Source: Pandoraea terrae
GTDB taxonomy: Bacteria > Pseudomonadota > Gammaproteobacteria > Burkholderiales > Burkholderiaceae
DNA: 64,000 nucleotides
Assembly: GCF_902459695.1 (NCBI RefSeq)
Contig: NZ_CABPRZ010000021.1
Span: 33,776 to 97,775, forward strand
Direction of reading: 5' to 3'
Under the pieces are notes generated by a model. It made no database searches. It was not told the origin of the DNA and saw only the letters and a program-made list of their open reading frames with translations. Positions 48,656-57,473 of the stretch are shown piece by piece (the first letter of the stretch is position 1; the number at the start of each line of letters is the position of its first letter). A program made the position numbers and the translations under genes.

Positions 48656-50017
48656 ATGATCGATTCCATTTATGGCAAGCCGCTCGACGCGTGGCTTCGC
48701 GACTTTCCGCTCCTGCGTGAGCTTATGGCGCTTCAACCCGTCGAGTGGTTCAATCCGGCTGCCGCGCCGCTGGCCGACGCCATCCACGACATTCCGCTCG
48801 ATGCATCGCACATCGCCGATGCGAGCGCGCGTCTGCAACGATTCGCGCCGCTCCTCGCACAAGCCTTCGCCGATGTGCGCGAGGCGGGCGGCGTCATCGA
48901 GTCGCCGTTGACTGAAGTGCCCGCGTTCGCGAAAGCATTGAGCCAGCGCTACGACGTCGAAACCCCACGGCGTTTGCTGCTGAAACAGGACAGTCATCTG
49001 CCGATTTCCGGTTCGATCAAGGCGCGGGGCGGCATCTACGAAGTGCTCTTTCATGCGGAGCAACTCGCGATGCGTCACGGCCTGTTGAAGGAAGAAGACG
49101 ATTACCGCGTGCTCGCCAGCGACACATGCCGGGCGCTCTTTCGCGAGCACAGCATTGCGGTGGGATCGACAGGTAATCTCGGCATGTCGATAGGCATCGC
49201 GAGCACGACGCTCGGTTTCACGACGACCGTGCATATGTCCGCCGATGCGCGCCAATGGAAGAAGGACCGCTTGCGCGCGCATGGCGCGGCGGTCGTGGAA
49301 TACGCGGGCGATTACGGCGAAGCGATCGAAAGTGGACGGCGTCTTGCCTCGAACGATCAGATGTGCCACTTCGTCGACGATGAAAATTCGACGACGCTCT
49401 TCCTGGGCTACGCGGTTGCGGGAGAGCGCCTGAAGCGTCAGCTCGATGCGACGAACGTGCGCGTCGATGCGGCGCATCCGCTCTTCGTGTATCTGCCGTG
49501 CGGCGTCGGCGGCGGTCCAGGCGGCGTCGCGTTCGGCCTGAAGCTCGCGTTCGGCGACGCGGTGCATTGTGTTTTCGCGGAACCGACCCATTCGCCCTGC
49601 ATGTTGATGGGCGTGCTTACCGGACTGCACGAAAAGCTCGCGGTGCAGGATTTCGGCATCGACAACGTGACGGCCGCCGATGGCCTCGCGGTCGGACGTC
49701 CGTCCGGTTTCGTCGGCCGCGCGATGCAGCGGATGATCGACGGCTATTACACCGTCGATGACCGTGAACTGTACGCGCTGCTCGCGCTGATGGCCGAGAC
49801 GCAGGACATTCGGCTGGAGCCGTCCGCGCTTGCGGGCGCACCGGGCTTTGCGCGGGTGTCGAAGGAGCAGCAAGGTTATCGCGCGCGCATGAACCACGAC
49901 GATGCAGCCATGCGCGATGCGACACACGTAATCTGGGCGACGGGCGGCGGCATGGTGCCGCAAGCGGAGATGAGCGTTTATCTCGAGACAGGCCGGCAGG
50001 CACTAGTTGGGGCCTGA
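48656..50017 (+). CDS. dsdA: D-serine ammonia-lyase
   Basis: 453 residues, the usual length. The start [20 protein letters not shown] is similar to E. coli DsdA. The PLP lysine K122 lies in [14 protein letters not shown], the phosphate loop is VGSTGNLG, and the glycine-rich [15 protein letters not shown] and [11 protein letters not shown] follow. It converts D-serine to pyruvate and ammonia through 2-aminoacrylate. The usual partners dsdX and dsdC are absent; an MFS carrier, a different LysR and an amidase replace them. Some bacteria use it to detoxify D-serine. Confidence 0.94.
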   Translation: MIDSIYGKPLDAWLRDFPLLRELMALQPVEWFNPAAAPLADAIHDIPLDASHIADASARLQRFAPLLAQAFADVREAGGVIESPLTEVPAFAKALSQRYDVETPRRLLLKQDSHLPISGSIKARGGIYEVLFHAEQLAMRHGLLKEEDDYRVLASDTCRALFREHSIAVGSTGNLGMSIGIASTTLGFTTTVHMSADARQWKKDRLRAHGAAVVEYAGDYGEAIESGRRLASNDQMCHFVDDENSTTLFLGYAVAGERLKRQLDATNVRVDAAHPLFVYLPCGVGGGPGGVAFGLKLAFGDAVHCVFAEPTHSPCMLMGVLTGLHEKLAVQDFGIDNVTAADGLAVGRPSGFVGRAMQRMIDGYYTVDDRELYALLALMAETQDIRLEPSALAGAPGFARVSKEQQGYRARMNHDDAAMRDATHVIWATGGGMVPQAEMSVYLETGRQALVGA

Positions 50018-50335
50018 AATCGGGTTCGACGCCTTAACCTGACAAGTTGGGTCTACCCCAATGTCAGTCGTGTTCAGAGGGCAAAAAGGCTGGTCTTCGA
50101 TTGACCGTAAATTTTTTTGAGTCGCATGAAGAGGCTGACGTCAGACCCGAAGCGGTCATTCGTCCGAGTTTCGCGGAGGGCTGCTTATGGCCGAGGCCGT
50201 GTAAAAACACCCAATTCCACCGATTGAGTATTGAGTGCGATGCCGCAGGTGGAGCCTGCTGCGGCGCTTCAACGGAGTATTGAGGACGAGCGTGAGCGCA
50301 CGATGCGGGGGGGGGCACGGCATCAATGCGCGGGA
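50018..50335. other. Gap between dsdA and the IS1182-type remnant
   Basis: 318 bp with no recognised gene. It includes a run of eight or more G near 50309-50316 and probably the left end of the IS remnant. No terminal repeat could be assigned. Confidence 0.4.
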
Positions 50336-51372
50336 TCAGACCCCGACCAACCTCATGGCACGCATCGTTTTTGCGAATCCCAGAATCCTGATGATGCGCT
50401 TGAGGTTGTAGGCGAGCACCTGCAAGCTCATTTCGGTAGCGACGTGGCGGAGCCTACGCGTCAGGAAGTGCGTCGAGCCCGTCCAGTGCTTCAGTGTGCC
50501 GAACACGTGCTCGAACGTGCGGCGCCGTACCGTCATCGCGTTGGGCTGGCGATCTAGCCGGCGCTGCATCGCCTCGAGTACTGCTTCGTGCTCCCATCGT
50601 CGGATGCGCCGGTAGTCGGCCGGCGTGCACTGACTCTTAAACGGGCAGTTCGGACAGGCACTGCTCCAGTAGGTTCGCAGTGTCATGTCACCACGCTCAA
50701 TTGAAGTGTATCGGTAGATTGCCCGCTGCCCGGCTGGGCATTGATACTGGTCATCCTTGGCGATGTAGATGAAGTCGGCCCGATCGAATCGGCCGTCAGC
50801 CTTTGCGCCGGAGGTGAGCGACTTGGGCACGAATGCAGCCATGCCAGCGTCATCGCACGACTTGATCTCGGGGGCATTGAAGTACCCACGGTCTGCCAGC
50901 GCCTTAACCTTCTTCTTGCCCATGGCGTCGCGCGCGGCTTGTGCCATCTTGCTCAACTGCGCCCGGTCACGGCCAACTCCAGGTAGCGCTGGATGCTTTG
51001 CTCGACCTGCTGCTGGCGCTTCTCGATCTTGTTGGGCGTGAAGTTACGGTCGCGGCTGTTGACCGCCTTGAACTTGCTGCTGTCGATGGCCACAACCGCT
51101 TGCGCGAACAGCTCCAGATCACGGCATAGCATCACGAAGCGTCGGCACACGTTGCGAATGCCCGCACCGTTGCCGCGCCTGAACTCCGCAATGGTCTTGA
51201 AGTCCGGCGCGAGCCGACCGGTCAGCCACATCAGTTCGATATTGCGCTGACACTCACGCTCGAGACGCCGGCTCGACTGTACGCGATTGAGATAACCATA
51301 GATGTAGATTTTGAGCAGTACCGCCGGGCGGTAGGACGGCCGGCCCGTGGTCGAAGGCGTAGCCCCGGCTGC
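50336..51372 (-). pseudogene. IS1182-family transposase, decayed
   Basis: Read on the minus strand from about 51372: GATPSTTGRPSYRPAVLLKI, then YGYLNRVQSSRRLERECQRN and VVAIDSSKFKAVNSRDRNFT, a clear IS1182/IS5-like DDE N-terminal half that lacks the first 45 or so residues. It stops near 50953. The second half runs 50956-50336 with LSKMAQAARDAMGKKKVKALADRGYF and the ending EHVFGTLKHWTGSTHFL. Comparison with the family layout implies that about 60-70 residues between QRYLE and the AQLSKM motif are missing and the frame is shifted. The transposase should be inactive. The truncated end abuts the MFS gene stop. Confidence 0.85.
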
Positions 51373-51374
51373 GC

Positions 51375-52721
51375 TCATTGCGCGGGTTGTTGAAGAACTC
51401 GCTGGGTGCCTTTGATCATCATGATCAGCATGATGCAAGCTGCGAGCACACTGCAGCAAACGAGCGAGTACAAGCCGTCGGCATATGACCCTGTCATATG
51501 GATGACAAAACCGATCACCATCGGAGCGAGAGCGGATAGCCCGTTTGCAACACCGTTCATCACGCCAGCGCCCACACTGATTGCGTTGCTTGGCACGATA
51601 TCTTGCAGCATGGTCCAGATTGGCGGGAGTGCGAAGCCGAGTGCCCCGATACCGAACGACAGCAAGATCGTGGACACCAACGGGTCACTCAGCGTGGCGC
51701 CGAAAAACACGCCGACGCTGACCACCACCATCGAGGCGAAGATCAAGGACGCTCGATGTCCGGTGCGGTCACACACGTACCCCGCGGCGATTTTTGTAGC
51801 AAGCGCCATGATCCACGGAAGCGATGAAAGGGCACCCATTGCGCTCCACGAAAATCCCTTGGCCTCCTTGAGATACGTAGGCAACCACGTCAAGGCTCCC
51901 CAAAAGACGGACACATGGAGCGAATAGTATGCGACCAACAGCCAGAACCGGTAATTGCGAGCGAACGATCTGATTCCCTCCGTAAACGAGCCGCGATTCT
52001 CCAGCGATCCGTTCTCCGCTTGCAAGCTCGACTCGATATGAGCCAGCTCCAAGGCGTTAACTTTCTTGTGCTCTCGCGGCGTATCAGTGGTCATGAACCA
52101 TACAAGCGCTAAAGGAATCAACCCAAGAGCACTCAGAATAAAGAAACTCGATCGCCAGCCACTGGTGTGGACGATGAACGTGAACACCGGCATTGCCAAT
52201 GCTGGTGCGACCGACAGACCCGCCTGCCACACCGAGTTGGCCTTGCCCCGCTCCGAAACCGGGAACCAATCCTTCACGTACTTGTTCTGGAGCGGAAAGT
52301 GCAGCCCCTCGCTCATGCCGAGTATCATGCGCGAGACCAGCATCGTCATGAACGCAGTCGCCACGCCGCCAATCAACAACGAAAAAGCCCAGAACAGGAT
52401 CGATAAGGCCATCCCCTTGCGGGCACCAATTTTGTCTCCAATCGGGCTGAGAACGACATTTCCTATACCATATGCGGTCAAAAACACCGTCATCAAAAGA
52501 CCTTTCCGGACCGCATCGTTGGCGATACCCATTGCCGCGAGAAATTCCGGGTCCACAACCAATATTGATACATTGACCCGATCTATATAGGAAAAGAACA
52601 GCACAGCAAGTAGAATCGCGGCCAACACGTAGCGCTGGCGCGTTGGCCGCTTTGCGGGCATAACAACTACTTCATTCGATAACATATACGTCTTCTCCAC
52701 GAGATGGATCGAATGTGACAT
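51375..52721 (-). CDS. MFS transporter, ACS family
   Basis: 448 residues from 52721; ATGs at 52685 and 52661 are alternatives, and the last is best aligned with homologues (MPAKRPTRQRYVLAAILLAV). About twelve membrane segments with YIDRVNVSIL after TM1. The body resembles the carrier at 24652, with similar motifs such as MILGMSEGLHFPLQNKYVKDWFP. The C-terminus lies at the IS1182 truncation point, so the last residues (QRVLQQPAQ) may be altered. The next genes on the minus strand encode a sugar-acid-type dehydratase and a dehydrogenase, so a sugar acid or hydroxy acid is the probable substrate. Confidence 0.85.
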   Translation of the reverse strand: MSHSIHLVEKTYMLSNEVVVMPAKRPTRQRYVLAAILLAVLFFSYIDRVNVSILVVDPEFLAAMGIANDAVRKGLLMTVFLTAYGIGNVVLSPIGDKIGARKGMALSILFWAFSLLIGGVATAFMTMLVSRMILGMSEGLHFPLQNKYVKDWFPVSERGKANSVWQAGLSVAPALAMPVFTFIVHTSGWRSSFFILSALGLIPLALVWFMTTDTPREHKKVNALELAHIESSLQAENGSLENRGSFTEGIRSFARNYRFWLLVAYYSLHVSVFWGALTWLPTYLKEAKGFSWSAMGALSSLPWIMALATKIAAGYVCDRTGHRASLIFASMVVVSVGVFFGATLSDPLVSTILLSFGIGALGFALPPIWTMLQDIVPSNAISVGAGVMNGVANGLSALAPMVIGFVIHMTGSYADGLYSLVCCSVLAACIMLIMMIKGTQRVLQQPAQ

Positions 52722-52817
52722 CCGAATCCATCAACGCGTCGCCACGGTGCCCTAGCTAGGGAGTTCCGTGGCGACCATCATGCCATCCAGTTCGTTGCTG
52801 GACGGCGCGATAAACGA

Positions 52818-54020
52818 TCACTCGATCGTATGGGCCAGATAGTCTTTGACCACTTCCTCGTTGAGCGCCTGACCCAAGCCCGGCGCATCGGGAACCTTGA
52901 ATTGCCCGTTGTCCGGCTGATAATCGTTCACGCACAGTTCGCGAATGCAAGATTTCAGTGCGTAAGTGTGGTGCTCGTGAATAATGAAGTTGGGGATAAC
53001 GGCTTCCAGATGGAGCGAAGCAGCGGTCGAGACCGGGCCTCCGCAGACGTGAACCTGAACCGTGGCATCGTAGACGTTTGCCATATCGCAAATCTTCTTC
53101 CCCTCCGTAATGCCGCCGACGAGGCAAAGATCGGGCTGCACAACAGCCAACGTCTGCTTTTCCAGAAGCTCTCGGTATCCCCAACGCGTGTATGAACGCT
53201 CGCCTGTCGCGAGCGGAATGTTCGTCTTGGCGGAGATCTTCTCGAAGTTCTTCGAATTCAGCGGGTTGACGGGTTCTTCATAGTAGAAGATGTTGTACGG
53301 CTCAATCGCGCGCGCGAACTGAATCGCTGAGTTCGTTCCAAGCAGCGAGTGAATTTCACAGATGATGTTGACGCTCGGCCCAACCGCCTCTCGAATCGCG
53401 GCGATACGCTCGACGCCCATTTGAACGTCGTCGTAACTCAGAATTCCATAGCTCTTCGGATTGAGCCTGCCGGTGCCAGTTTTGATGCCATCACGACTAA
53501 TCTGCAGCGGATCCACCTTGACTGAATCGTACCCTTCCGCGATAGCAGCCCGCGCACTGTCGGCATATTGCTCCGGTGTCACGTTCTGCACGTGTACGCC
53601 CCCCCAACCGTACTGAAGCTGGCTGGCGTAAGTGCGAAGATTGTCGTTCGTCTTGCCCCCGAGCAGTTGGTAAATGGGCTGCCCCATGACTTGGCCGCGG
53701 ATGTCCCAGAGCGCAATATCGTACGCACTGATGCCGCCATAAATCACCGGACCGCCGCCAGCGCCCCAGTAGGTGGCCCGGAAAAGCATCTCCCACAGCG
53801 CTTCGACGTTCATCGGGTCTCGGCCAATAACGAACGGCGCAAAGTCACGCAGGATGCCCACGGCCGCTTTGGCCCCTGCACCGTACGCAAGCCCTACCTC
53901 GCCGATCCCGCTGATACCTTCATCGGTATGCACGCGGACCATGACAGGATTGAACTTGGTCATGGATGGGTCCTTTCGATTGACCTCGCAATCGAAAATT
54001 TCAATCTTCGTGATTTTCAC
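52818..54020 (-). CDS. Enolase-superfamily sugar-acid dehydratase (mandelate racemase/muconate lactonizing type)
   Basis: 400 residues. The N-terminal capping domain is followed by a TIM barrel with metal and catalytic motifs: KVDPLQ around 192, ICEIHS (metal glutamate and a histidine), YYEEPV (second glutamate), GERSYTRW (third) and VHVCGGP (possible base). The order and GER-Y-TRW motif match galactonate dehydratase-like (DgoD-group) enzymes, which remove water from aldonic acids. The exact acid cannot be told. The stop of the dehydrogenase gene overlaps its start at 54017-54020, so they are translationally coupled. Confidence 0.87.
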   Translation of the reverse strand: MKITKIEIFDCEVNRKDPSMTKFNPVMVRVHTDEGISGIGEVGLAYGAGAKAAVGILRDFAPFVIGRDPMNVEALWEMLFRATYWGAGGGPVIYGGISAYDIALWDIRGQVMGQPIYQLLGGKTNDNLRTYASQLQYGWGGVHVQNVTPEQYADSARAAIAEGYDSVKVDPLQISRDGIKTGTGRLNPKSYGILSYDDVQMGVERIAAIREAVGPSVNIICEIHSLLGTNSAIQFARAIEPYNIFYYEEPVNPLNSKNFEKISAKTNIPLATGERSYTRWGYRELLEKQTLAVVQPDLCLVGGITEGKKICDMANVYDATVQVHVCGGPVSTAASLHLEAVIPNFIIHEHHTYALKSCIRELCVNDYQPDNGQFKVPDAPGLGQALNEEVVKDYLAHTIE

Positions 54021-55012
54021 TTTATCTCCTGGGTCTGACGATTCCGCATGAGTGATTCGTCATAATTGAAAGCAACCGGGTTTTTAAGGCTCTCGCCGTT
54101 CTTGAGTCTGCGCAAATTGTCCGAGACGATATCTCTGATATTGGCGGGAACAAGGTCTGACACGAAGCCCGCGACATGCGGCGTGATGATCAGATTCGGT
54201 GCCGACCAGAACGGATCGTCCGCCGGCAACGGTTCCGGATTCGCAACATCTACCGCCGCTCCGACCAACTTCCCGGATCGAAGCGCGTCTTCCAGGTCTG
54301 CCTGATTTGCGACGTCTCCCCTGGCCACATTGATGAACAGCGCACCTTGCTTGAACTGTGAGAATGCATCGCGATCGAACATGCCCACCGTATCGGGCGT
54401 CGAAGGCATTGCCGCAACCACGATATCGGCACGCGAGACCGCCTTGCAGAAGTCCACGGCATCCACCATCTCGTCGACGGTCGCGTCCTGTCCGATCGTG
54501 CGGCTTACCGCGATGACGCGCATCGAAAACGCTTTCGCTCGAACTGCGATCGCCTTGCCAATACGGCCGTATCCGACGATCGCCATTGTTTTTCCATAGA
54601 GGGATAGCGAGGATTCCGAATAGGTGCGCTCCCACCGCTTCTCCACCTGTTGACGCAACGCGTCCGGAATGCGCCTGCTCAGCGCGAGAATGAGCGCCAT
54701 TGCGTGTTCGGCCACAGCAATCGACCAGGCATCGGCCGCATTCGAGACTCTTGCGGTCGATGGGAAACCGTACTTCACCAAATTCTCAAAACCCGCCGTC
54801 GTAAGTTGGATGAGCTGAAGGTTCTTGGCTTGCTTAACGATATCTGCCACTTCCTTCGTGTACGCTGGCCCGACCGTAACAAACACATCAGCCTCAGCGA
54901 TCACTCCAGCCAACTCCGCGGCGTTGTCCGCCGGCATGATTTCGAATGGCTCATCTTGTAGCGCCTCCTGCACCAGTGATCGCGCCAAAGACACCAAGTA
55001 AGCCACCTTCAT
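54017..55012 (-). CDS. D-isomer-specific 2-hydroxyacid dehydrogenase (NAD)
   Basis: 331 residues. Substrate domain, then the NAD Rossmann motif VGYGRIGKAIAVRAKAF at about 144-160, an AMPSTPDTVGMFD segment, FINVARGDV with the catalytic arginine region, and ITPHVAGFVSD with the catalytic histidine near 284. It interconverts a 2-keto acid and a D-2-hydroxy acid, for example hydroxypyruvate or glyoxylate. It overlaps the dehydratase by four bases (ATGA) and precedes it in the transcript. An AGGAGTACATTAAA site is at the start. Confidence 0.87.
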   Translation of the reverse strand: MKVAYLVSLARSLVQEALQDEPFEIMPADNAAELAGVIAEADVFVTVGPAYTKEVADIVKQAKNLQLIQLTTAGFENLVKYGFPSTARVSNAADAWSIAVAEHAMALILALSRRIPDALRQQVEKRWERTYSESSLSLYGKTMAIVGYGRIGKAIAVRAKAFSMRVIAVSRTIGQDATVDEMVDAVDFCKAVSRADIVVAAMPSTPDTVGMFDRDAFSQFKQGALFINVARGDVANQADLEDALRSGKLVGAAVDVANPEPLPADDPFWSAPNLIITPHVAGFVSDLVPANIRDIVSDNLRRLKNGESLKNPVAFNYDESLMRNRQTQEIK

Positions 55013-55609
55013 TTTAATGTACTCCTAATTTATTAATAATTGCCATTCAAGGCGGAAAGCAGCGTCGTGCAAGCGGCGTTCGCGCTTGGTATTTCAAGTA
55101 CGGGGAAAGTGTAGGGATCCGCCCAAGGCGGCGTCAACGGACGATCCTGAAAGCTGACAGGTCAGGGGTGTCGTAACTTTCTATTGACAGGAATTTCTTG
55201 GTCTTGTAGTTGAGTCGGCGCCATTGCGGCGGCGGGTCGCGGATAGAGGTTCTGTTGCGCAGAATGGAGGAGGGAGACCCTCTCCGGAAGATGGAGCGAT
55301 TTGGCAGCGTCTTGGAGCATGGTCCGCGACGCTATCCGGCCGGGTAATACTTACTGTAGCCAAGGACGATAACGCGAGGCGCTCAGAGGCCGGGTGGACG
55401 TCGCATACGTTCGCTTTGCGTCGCCCCTTCGGCCGAGGGAGGGCGGATCCGTGATCTGAAATAACGGATATTCATCGCAACGATGATTTCAGTCCGCGTG
55501 ATGCGAAGCGCACGCTCCGAACCTCGCGCTACAGTCCCTTGGGTGTTTCGCCCCCTTCGCCCACATTCCGTGTGTGATTCATGTCGAGCGGCGAGAATGC
55601 AAATTATCC
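55013..55609. other. Region between GntR and dehydrogenase genes
   Basis: About 597 bp. It should hold the dehydrogenase promoter close to 55015-55100, where AT-rich sequence occurs. A short inverted pair ctgaaat/atttcag (55456-55462 with 55486-55492) could be a GntR operator. No supported gene; small minus-strand frames look accidental. Confidence 0.4.
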
Positions 55610-56272
55610 CTAGTTCGAGCCAAGTAAATTTTTCTCTATTGTAGAAAAACTTTTCTGTATGTGCGTTTGGAGTCTTTGGCAAGCGTCTTCAACTCTGCCA
55701 CTTTCCAAAAGCGTAACAATGGTTCTGTGGGCATCTAGTGACTTCTCGAAATGATCGTCGGGGAAGGTCAGTAGGCTGCGCATGGCCCATATCTTTATTT
55801 CTATGGCCTCATAAGCATCCGTTAGGTACTTGTTCTTGGCGTGGGCGAACGGGAGTCGATGAAATTCTCTATCCAGAATTCGGTATGCTTGATAGTAGTT
55901 GTCTCGAAAATTAAGTGCGCCGGCCCTATCGACATTTTTGCGAAGATCGATGAGAAACATTTGATGATTTGACCGCATGGCGATCCGAACGGCTGCACAT
56001 TCAAGGATTTCTCGAAGTTCATTTAATCGATCAAATTCAGATGCGTCCAGGGAGAAGATGAAAGTTCCGATCCTTGGTCTAACTTGAATCAAACCAACGG
56101 CTGCGAGGCCCGCCAATGCATGGCGAATCGTTGCCTTGCCGGTAGCAAATCGCTTCGCAAGTTGATCCTCGCTGATTTTTTCGCCCATTTCGAATTCGCC
56201 GCTGACTATCAGGGTCTTGATCCGCTCTTGTAGCCCAGCCGACTCTGGGTTATGGACGACGTGATTTTCCAC
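55610..56272 (-). CDS. GntR-family transcriptional regulator, FCD domain
   Basis: 220 residues. The winged helix-turn-helix has GEKISEDQLAKRFATGKATIRHALAGL (about 30-58), then an all-helical FCD domain (about 85-210) with the metal-ligand pattern RILDREFHRLPFAHA and the aspartate/histidine region DAHRTIVTLLES. FCD members usually bind sugar acids, lactate or dicarboxylates. It is co-directional with the hydroxy-acid cassette and probably represses it. Its AT content is higher than the neighbours. Confidence 0.87.
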   Translation of the reverse strand: MENHVVHNPESAGLQERIKTLIVSGEFEMGEKISEDQLAKRFATGKATIRHALAGLAAVGLIQVRPRIGTFIFSLDASEFDRLNELREILECAAVRIAMRSNHQMFLIDLRKNVDRAGALNFRDNYYQAYRILDREFHRLPFAHAKNKYLTDAYEAIEIKIWAMRSLLTFPDDHFEKSLDAHRTIVTLLESGRVEDACQRLQTHIQKSFSTIEKNLLGSN

Positions 56273-56379
56273 GGATTTCCTCCTGTGCGTCCCTTGTCTA
56301 TGCTCCCCGCCATTCCGATACCGGCGTCGCGCTTTGCGCCTAGGTCGAGAAGGGGCGTCAGACTAACAGAGTGTATGGA

Positions 56380-56730
56380 CTAGGGGCGCACAACTCTGTC
56401 CCCCATCTCCTGAGCCAATGTCAAAAACCCTGCAATGTACTCTACCCCGTCTTCACCACGGCGAACGCCGAGATTGATGCTTTTCCTGATGCCTCGCCTG
56501 CCCAACTGCACGGTGCGGATTGGAAGGTCTGCCCCGTCTTCAAGTACGAGCCAATCGGGCAGGACGGAAACGCCTCGTCCGGCGGCGACGAGCTGCAACA
56601 TCAGATCCGTGGTCTCCGCCGTTCTATGGCGTCTCGGCCGGCATTGGGCGGGAGTCAAGAACTGCGTAAAAATGTCAAGACGCTCAATGCTGACAGGAAC
56701 CGTGATCAGCTCCTCGTCCACGAGATCCTG
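56380..56730 (-). pseudogene. LysR-family regulator, C-terminal fragment
   Basis: The minus strand reads DLVDEELITVPVSIERLD, then ETTDLMLQLVAAGRGVSVLP, DWLVLEDGADLPIRTV and a tail ending at 56380. This is the last 115 residues or so of a MetR-like LysR effector domain; the DNA-binding half is absent. At about 56731 it joins out of frame to the duplicated first bases of a different LysR gene. It is a different regulator from the one at 42169. Confidence 0.8.
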
Positions 56731-56734
56731 GGGG

Positions 56735-56863
56735 GGCGAAGGTCCATGTAGATACCCTTTTGGCATGGCTGACATCAGCAAACAGCATTTTACAGTATGG
56801 CGGGCGATTCGTACCATCCCCTTACGTGCTCACGCATGCCAGAAACATATAGCTGTTAGCAGG
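56735..56863. repeat. 129-bp repeat, copy 2
   Basis: Second copy of 43068-43196, one mismatch. Here it continues into an amidohydrolase fragment and not into IS6, so this side probably preserves the ancestral LysR-amidohydrolase junction. Confidence 0.9.
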
Positions 56864-56884
56864 ACCCAACCGACCGAGTCGCAA

Positions 56885-56991
56885 ATGATTGTCGACCAAA
56901 TTCGCTCCGCTCTTGATACTTATCTTGCGATCCGCCGAGAGATCCACGCCAACCCTGAACTAGGTTTCGACGAACACAGAACCGTAAAGCC
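56885..56991 (+). pseudogene. M20 amidohydrolase, N-terminal fragment
   Basis: From ATG 56885 the frame reads MIVDQIRSALDTYLAIRREI then HANPELGFDEHRT, the typical beginning of an M20 aminoacylase. It breaks off after about 35 residues and joins a Bug-receptor fragment in another frame. It lies directly downstream of the duplicated LysR promoter region, mirroring the LysR/amidohydrolase pair at 20.7-22.4 kb. Confidence 0.78.
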
Positions 56992-56993
56992 AT

Positions 56994-57175
56994 GTGCCTT
57001 ACAAAGGAGGGAGCCCTATGACGCAGGATCTGGTCAGTGGCCAGATTGATATCTATGTCGGAGCTATGGGGGCCAGCTCCACCGGCTTCGTCTCCAACGG
57101 CAAAATCAAGATGCTGGCGGTCATGTCGCCTGAGCGGTGGTTCGGCCGTCCGGCTCCGGTGATCGCGAACGCCCA
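56994..57175 (+). pseudogene. Tripartite-tricarboxylate (Bug) receptor, internal fragment
   Basis: The frame from GTG 56994 reads VPYKGGSPMTQDLVSGQIDI, then YVGAMGASSTGFVSNGKIKM and LAVMSPERW. This is the conserved middle of Bug periplasmic receptors (the VPYKG motif and GxxD region). It has no start of its own and loses homology by about 57175. It belongs to a deleted gene that followed the M20 gene. Confidence 0.83.
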
Positions 57176-57198
57176 GTTCGACCTGCTGCTGTCCCCAT

Positions 57199-57425
57199 TC
57201 ATGGCCGGGCAATGTGCGTGAACTGCGCAATGTGGTGGACCGCTTCGTGCTCGGACTGCTGTCCGATGACTTCGACTTGCACCACAGCCACAGTGAACCC
57301 GGCATCAGCCCGCCTGAACAGGTCGAACAGTTCGAGTGCGTCGTTTTCATGGAAGAACTCAAGCGCCACAACTTCGAAGTCGCGGGCTTGCAGGCCCGAT
57401 GGGTGCACACATTCGCGCCCCCCGC
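57199..57425 (+). pseudogene. Sigma-54-dependent response regulator fragment (DctD-like)
   Basis: From 57199 the frame reads SWPGNVRELRNVVDRFVLG, the closing motif of the AAA+ domain of sigma-54 activators, then a linker (DDFDLHHSHSEPG) and PPEQVEQFE with a Fis-like start (MEELKRHNFEVAG). The helix-turn-helix that should follow is scrambled by frameshift. The upstream receiver and ATPase parts are missing. It ends against the phaZ gene and may come from a regulator once beside the PHB genes. Confidence 0.75.
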
Positions 57426-57444
57426 GGGCCCGGCTCAGGCCCGC
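57424..57444. terminator. GC-rich hairpin before phaZ
   Basis: Arms gcgggcc (57424-57430) and ggcccgc (57438-57444) with a 7-nt loop, 29 bp before the phaZ start. There is no T run, so it may be the terminator of the lost regulator or occlude translation of phaZ. Confidence 0.4.
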
Positions 57445-57473
57445 TGTTCAGATCCTTTCACAGAATATTCGAC

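Noticed and set aside
48587..49963. Minus-strand frame of 458 codons opposite dsdA
   Set aside because: Shadow of the GC-rich dsdA gene; the plus strand shows the complete PLP enzyme.
55383..55682. 99-codon minus-strand frame overlapping the GntR 3' end
   Set aside because: It overlaps a well-supported gene out of frame and has no motif.
56435..57049. Open frame of 204 codons spanning the 129-bp repeat
   Set aside because: It joins unrelated sequence to an M20 fragment; it has no natural start and only its last 35 residues before the break are meaningful.
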